In this document: positions 60,251 to 64,000 of the stretch, in pieces
How positions within the stretch are numbered: position 1 is the stretch's first letter
How the letters are laid out: each line of letters starts with the position of its first letter
Source: Isotricha intestinalis
Taxonomy: Eukaryota > Ciliophora > Litostomatea > Vestibuliferida > Isotrichidae
Direction: 5' to 3'
NCBI GenBank assembly: GCA_023807065.1
Contig: JAJJLU010000004.1
Coordinates: forward strand, 20,049-84,048
Length of the DNA: 64,000 bases
The notes under the pieces: generated by a model
Told to the model about the DNA's origin: nothing
Seen by the model: the letters and a program-made list of their open reading frames with translations, nothing else
Database searches by the model: none
Made by a program: the position numbers and the translations under genes

Positions 60251-60688
60251 TTATACTTCTTTATTTCTATATATTACAAACAAAGGAAGTTTATATTTAT
60301 CAATAACAGAATTTATAAAACTTTCTTTTGGAGTAAGAAAAAGTTCTTTTTCTTCATTCGAATAATTTTTAATTTTATTTTCATAATTTATAATCTCAAC
60401 TTCCATTTTTTCTTTTTTTTTCATTTCTATTTTATCTTGTAAAAAATTTGGTATTTCAAAATCAAAATATTTTAATTTATTGAAAGAATTATTTTTTGGA
60501 GAAATTAATTTAGATAATTTTATATTTTTATTTCCAATTTTAACTTTAAATAATCTTTTATTTTTATTTTTTCTTTTATTATTCATTTTAATCAATAATG
60601 AATTTCTTTCTAAAGTATTTTCTTTTTCTAATAAAATACTATATGATGTTGAAACTGTATCATTGTTTTTTTCTTCTTGAGAACTCAT
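60251..60688 (-). CDS. Hypothetical small basic protein (145 aa)
   Basis: Not recognised. It starts MSSQEEKNNDTVSTSYSILL, continues with a Lys/Asn/Arg-rich stretch (residues 33-60), then YFDEIPNFLQDK-like acidic/aromatic sequence (as encoded, KYFDFEIPNFLQDKIEMKKK), and ends with a hydrophobic strand KLPLFVIYRNKEV. No signal peptide, membrane span or zinc site. The frame is clean and codon use is normal, unlike the neighbouring decayed genes. Confidence 0.65.
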   Translation of the reverse strand: MSSQEEKNNDTVSTSYSILLEKENTLERNSLLIKMNNKRKNKNKRLFKVKIGNKNIKLSKLISPKNNSFNKLKYFDFEIPNFLQDKIEMKKKEKMEVEIINYENKIKNYSNEEKELFLTPKESFINSVIDKYKLPLFVIYRNKEV

Positions 60689-61025
60689 TTACAATAAATA
60701 AATGATTTATATATTTTATTATCTAAATATAATTTTGAATTATATTATTTTTTAGATAAAAATGAACAAAATATTTCTTTAATTATTATATATTATAGTT
60801 TTTTATTTTTTTGCATTTTTTCTATTTATTTATGTATCTATTATTTTTGAGTAAAAAATAAAAAAGATTTTATAATATAAAAAAATTATTATTAATTGTT
60901 TTTTTATATTAAAAATATCTGAAGTAAAATTTTCCAAACATAAATAAATAAAATTAAAATACCAAAAATCGAAAAATTATACTAATATGTACATTTATTA
61001 TTTATTTGTTAAACATTAAAAATTA
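60689..61025. other. Intergenic region, nothing recognised
   Basis: About 340 bases between two minus-strand genes, A/T-rich, with no supported frame or motif. Confidence 0.55.
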
Positions 61026-63755
61026 TTATAAATCCTCTAACTCAATATTATCTTTAAAAATATCAATAACATTATCAATAGTTAAAGGTTTAGAAAAAAT
61101 TCCTTCATAATTTTTTTTAAAACTATCATCAACAAAATTATTTCCAGAACTGGAATAAATTTTAATAGGATAAAACCTATTTTCCTCAATTAAACTTCTA
61201 ATAATATTAGTCATCATATTTCCATTCATAATATTCATTTGTTCATCACAAACAATAAATTGATATTTAATTTCTTTATTAAAACCTTTATAAATTTTAT
61301 ATATACATTCAATTCCATCTGTGCTTTCTTCAATTGAAATATCAATTCCTTTTTCATTAAAATATTTTGTTATTAAATTTATATTACAATTTCTTAAAAC
61401 TTGCTCATCTTCAACTACTAAAGCATATATTTTTTTTTTTATTTTTACTTCATTATTTGATTCTGAAATTGAATCATTATTTGAATTTTGCTTTCCCAAA
61501 AATGATATTCTATTTCTATATATGTTAAAACATGATTTTCTTTTATTATTTATTTCTAAAAATTTAGAATCAAAATTTTTTGAATTTTTTGAATAAATTG
61601 TTGTTTGAACACAATGATAATTTTCCACTGGTTTTATTAATAGAAAATTTTCTCTTTTTGTTAATTCTTCATATTGATTAATATTTATTTTAATATCATC
61701 ATTATTATTATTATTTAAATTTATATTTGAATCATTATTCAATGTTAAAGCTGATGTTGACGCATCAATATTTGTAATTAAATTTAGTTTACGATGATTT
61801 TCATTAATAATAATATTCTGATTACTTTCAATAGTTTTATTAATATTTTTATTAAGTAAAAAACTTATTCTAGTTCCTTCATTATATTTAGATTCAACTT
61901 TAAAATTTTTTCCTAATATTTTTATCATATCTTTAACAACACTTAAACCTAATCCAGAACCAAATTTATTATTAGTATTACTTTTTAAAAATAAAGTTCC
62001 ATTTTGATTTAATTTTTCTACTTGTTCTTCTTTCATTCCTATTCCAGTATCTTTTACCATAATTAATATATAATCTTGATCATAATTTGAACATACTAAA
62101 GTCACACTTCCCATTTTAGTAAATTTTAAACTATTTGATAATAAATTTATTATTATTTGCTTTACTCTTATTTCATCTGTATTTATATAATCTGATATTT
62201 CTTTATCTATTTCTTTTTTGATTAATACTTTTGAATTTTTATTCTTCCAAATATTTTTTATTAAATCTACTGAGAAATTTACTATTAATTCAAAATTTAC
62301 TCTTTTGATGTCTACTTCAGTTATATTATTTTCTTCTCTTAAATTATTTAATTTTAAAGCTAAAAATTCAAAATCTTTTGTTATATATTTCATATATTCT
62401 GAATAATTATAAATTGAATCTAATTTATTCATTATTTCATTTATTCCTGTGTTTTCAATAAAAGTTTTTATTTCTGAAACTAAAGTTTGAATTGCTGCTA
62501 AAGGATTTTTTATTTCATGAGTAATTTTAGAATTTAAAATTGATATTTTACTTAAAATTTCTACATTTTGAGAAACTTCAATTGGAAAATCTAATGCAAT
62601 TGCAAAATAATTTATTTGATTATTATATGGATTTACTTGAATAAAAATTGAATATTGTTTTTCTATATTTTCAAAATTTATTGTTCCTATATAAGTCACA
62701 TTGTTAAATTTATCTTTGTTATCTCTTATTATTGAAAAAAAAGTATTTATTCTTTCTATAAAATTTTTTTCTGAAGAATCTAAATTATTAATATGTTCTT
62801 TTATTATATTTGAAATATTTTCATTTTTAATATTTAATTTTGAAAAAATTAATTTTTTAATTATAATATTTAATTCTTCATTTACTAAAGATTTTGGATT
62901 TAATCCTTCTTTTTCACTTTCATTTTTTGAATTAAATAATTTTTCTAAATCTTCTTTTAAATATGATTGTTCCATTATATATCTTAATGATGGATTAAAA
63001 TTATAAACATCATTCTTTTTAAAAGAAACTAAGATAAAAGTATTATCTAAAAATATTTTTCCATAATATTCAACATCTTTTATTCTTCTATAATTTAAAA
63101 ACCAATTAATTTTCTGATATTTTTCATGAAAATAAGATATAAGAACAATTAAAAAAGAAGAAATAAAACTGAATAAAAATATAAATGAAAAATTAATATT
63201 ATAGGATAAAAAAGTTTCTATTATAAAAATTAGAAATATAGAAATAAAATGAATAAAAAAATGAGTTATAAAAGTATTATCAATAAAAATAATATAACAC
63301 ATTGCAATAAATACTTCACTTAAAGAGCATAAAGGAGTGATTTTTTCGAATAATAAATAATTATCATAATAAGTAATTGATAATAAAATATATAGTGAAA
63401 ATTTATAAGAAAAAATATGGATTGAAGTACCAAAAATAATTAATATTTTTCTATAAATAGGAGAATTTTTACCAAAATGAAAGAATATTATATTTATTAA
63501 TAAGAATATTGTTGTTAATAAAGAAATAAATAATCTTATATTATTTAAAATTGATTGAGAAATAAAATAGGAAAAAATACATGAAATAATTGTTATTATA
63601 GATATTAATAATTCAAATATTGAGAAAAATATATAATATTTGTAATCAAAAACTTTCTCAATATATTGAGAATAAATTTCTTCATTTAAAAAAGAAAGTG
63701 TAATTGGATGAATTATTTGTTTATTAATATTATTTAGCAAAAAGTATTTTTCCAT
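61026..63755 (-). CDS. Transmembrane hybrid histidine kinase (909 aa)
   Basis: Residues 35-220 contain about six to seven membrane spans. A poorly conserved sensor or PAS-like region follows (about 225-400). The HisKA helix has the phospho-acceptor His in SKITHEIKNPLAAIQTL near residue 414. The HATPase domain has the N box INLLSNSLKF, G1 VKDTGIGM and G2 GSGLGLSVVKDM, all intact. After a linker the receiver domain begins ALVVEDEQVLRN, with phospho-acceptor Asp near 837 in FIVCDEQMN, a Ser in IYSSSGN and the conserved Lys in FSKPLTIDN. Such kinases autophosphorylate and pass phosphate to their own receiver and then via an HPt protein. No HPt or separate regulator is in the window. The start codon is only about 210 bases from the telomere and transcription runs away from it. 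Confidence 0.93.
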   Translation of the reverse strand: MEKYFLLNNINKQIIHPITLSFLNEEIYSQYIEKVFDYKYYIFFSIFELLISIITIISCIFSYFISQSILNNIRLFISLLTTIFLLINIIFFHFGKNSPIYRKILIIFGTSIHIFSYKFSLYILLSITYYDNYLLFEKITPLCSLSEVFIAMCYIIFIDNTFITHFFIHFISIFLIFIIETFLSYNINFSFIFLFSFISSFLIVLISYFHEKYQKINWFLNYRRIKDVEYYGKIFLDNTFILVSFKKNDVYNFNPSLRYIMEQSYLKEDLEKLFNSKNESEKEGLNPKSLVNEELNIIIKKLIFSKLNIKNENISNIIKEHINNLDSSEKNFIERINTFFSIIRDNKDKFNNVTYIGTINFENIEKQYSIFIQVNPYNNQINYFAIALDFPIEVSQNVEILSKISILNSKITHEIKNPLAAIQTLVSEIKTFIENTGINEIMNKLDSIYNYSEYMKYITKDFEFLALKLNNLREENNITEVDIKRVNFELIVNFSVDLIKNIWKNKNSKVLIKKEIDKEISDYINTDEIRVKQIIINLLSNSLKFTKMGSVTLVCSNYDQDYILIMVKDTGIGMKEEQVEKLNQNGTLFLKSNTNNKFGSGLGLSVVKDMIKILGKNFKVESKYNEGTRISFLLNKNINKTIESNQNIIINENHRKLNLITNIDASTSALTLNNDSNINLNNNNNDDIKININQYEELTKRENFLLIKPVENYHCVQTTIYSKNSKNFDSKFLEINNKRKSCFNIYRNRISFLGKQNSNNDSISESNNEVKIKKKIYALVVEDEQVLRNCNINLITKYFNEKGIDISIEESTDGIECIYKIYKGFNKEIKYQFIVCDEQMNIMNGNMMTNIIRSLIEENRFYPIKIYSSSGNNFVDDSFKKNYEGIFSKPLTIDNVIDIFKDNIELEDL

Positions 63756-63964
63756 ATTTTATTTTTGATGAATATTTAGGTTATTTTAAATTAATAAGTC
63801 TACATATTTTAATTTTTAATTTTAAATAAAAACATTTAACTTTATTTTTTCCAAAAAAAACAAATTATTAAAAAATTATATCCCCAAAAAAATAATCCAA
63901 AAATTTTCAAATCAAAAATAAAACAAAATTTTTAAATTGTAAAAATTTTAGAAAAAAATAAAAA
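63756..63964. promoter_or_regulatory. Minimal subtelomere containing the histidine kinase promoter
   Basis: About 210 A/T-rich bases separate the kinase ATG from the first telomere repeat. They hold the kinase promoter and all of the subtelomere. No subtelomeric repeat is present. An octamer ATCCCCAA at 63880-63887 is the inverted complement of the telomere unit. Confidence 0.7.
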
Positions 63965-64000
63965 GATTGGGGATTGGGGATTGGGGATTGGGGATTGGGG
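63965..64000 (+). repeat. Telomere, (ATTGGGG)5 = (GGGGATT)n
   Basis: After a G at 63965 the sequence is exactly five copies of ATTGGGG and ends at base 64000. The G-rich strand runs 5' to 3' toward the end, the orientation of a right-hand chromosome end. The unit has seven bases with four Gs and an ATT spacer. It differs from TTGGGG (Tetrahymena), TTTTGGGG (hypotrichs and Euplotes) and TTAGGG. The repeat is perfect with no degenerate copies at the inner edge. Confidence 0.95.

Noticed and set aside
1..64000. tRNA, rRNA, snRNA genes, CRISPR arrays or transposons
   Set aside because: No G+C-rich cloverleaf-like blocks, B-box sequences, regularly spaced repeats, transposase motifs or terminal inverted repeats were seen. 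A covariance-model search would be needed to exclude small RNAs fully.

Overview
The window is very A+T-rich nuclear DNA from a unicellular eukaryote. It holds about 34 tightly packed, almost intronless protein genes with long Asn/Lys-rich and coiled-coil stretches, and it ends at the right in a telomere: five exact copies of ATTGGGG running to base 64000. Genes end in TAA, with TAG and TGA also used as true stops, so the code is the standard one. One 40-bp GT-AG intron is certain. The gene set (Arf, Aip1, Atg16 with WD40, Rtf2, TFIIA-gamma, Ist1, PDE1-like phosphodiesterases, MORN protein, transmembrane hybrid histidine kinase, TULIP/PqiA membrane protein), the minimal subtelomere and the G4-type telomere suggest a ciliate macronuclear chromosome from a standard-code lineage (for example a litostome). 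That placement is inference. The telomere unit is neither TTGGGG nor TTTTGGGG.

Layout. 1-1154: broken left edge, where a copy of a gene found again at 36 kb is fused to the first 33 codons of histone H2A. 1155-20053: mainly plus-strand genes (Arf on minus, Aip1, a 2175-aa coiled coil, a PDE1-like phosphodiesterase, Atg16, Rtf2, a MORN/IQ protein). 20415-29289: mostly minus-strand genes (small secreted protein, degenerate ELMO protein, TFIIA-gamma, an Erv/ALR-like protein without its active-site cysteines, RING-H2 protein) plus a DMT-family transporter. 29461-46444: acid phosphatase, coiled coils, the parent of the left-edge fragment, an intron-containing phosphodiesterase, Ist1, a HAD-like protein, a cyclin. 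46583-55984: otubain-like/zinc-finger protein, a second DMT transporter, a BPI-PqiA fusion and a coiled coil, all minus strand. 56434-59680: two adjacent decayed genes (GTPase and GHKL ATPase). 60251-63755: a small gene and a hybrid histidine kinase whose start lies about 210 bp from the telomere.

Themes. Several genes concern membrane traffic and signalling (Arf, ELMO, Ist1, Atg16, two phosphodiesterases, hybrid kinase), and several products carry likely lipid anchors (N-terminal MG in Arf, the MORN protein and the HAD protein; C-terminal CaaX in the otubain-like protein and the 344-aa protein). An unusual number of enzyme folds have lost a diagnostic catalytic or binding residue: PDE Gln to Met, ELMO Arg to Lys, ALR CxxC to SxxN, HAD Asp to Asn, otubain Cys to Ser and His to Asn. 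No tRNA, rRNA, CRISPR array or transposase was seen.
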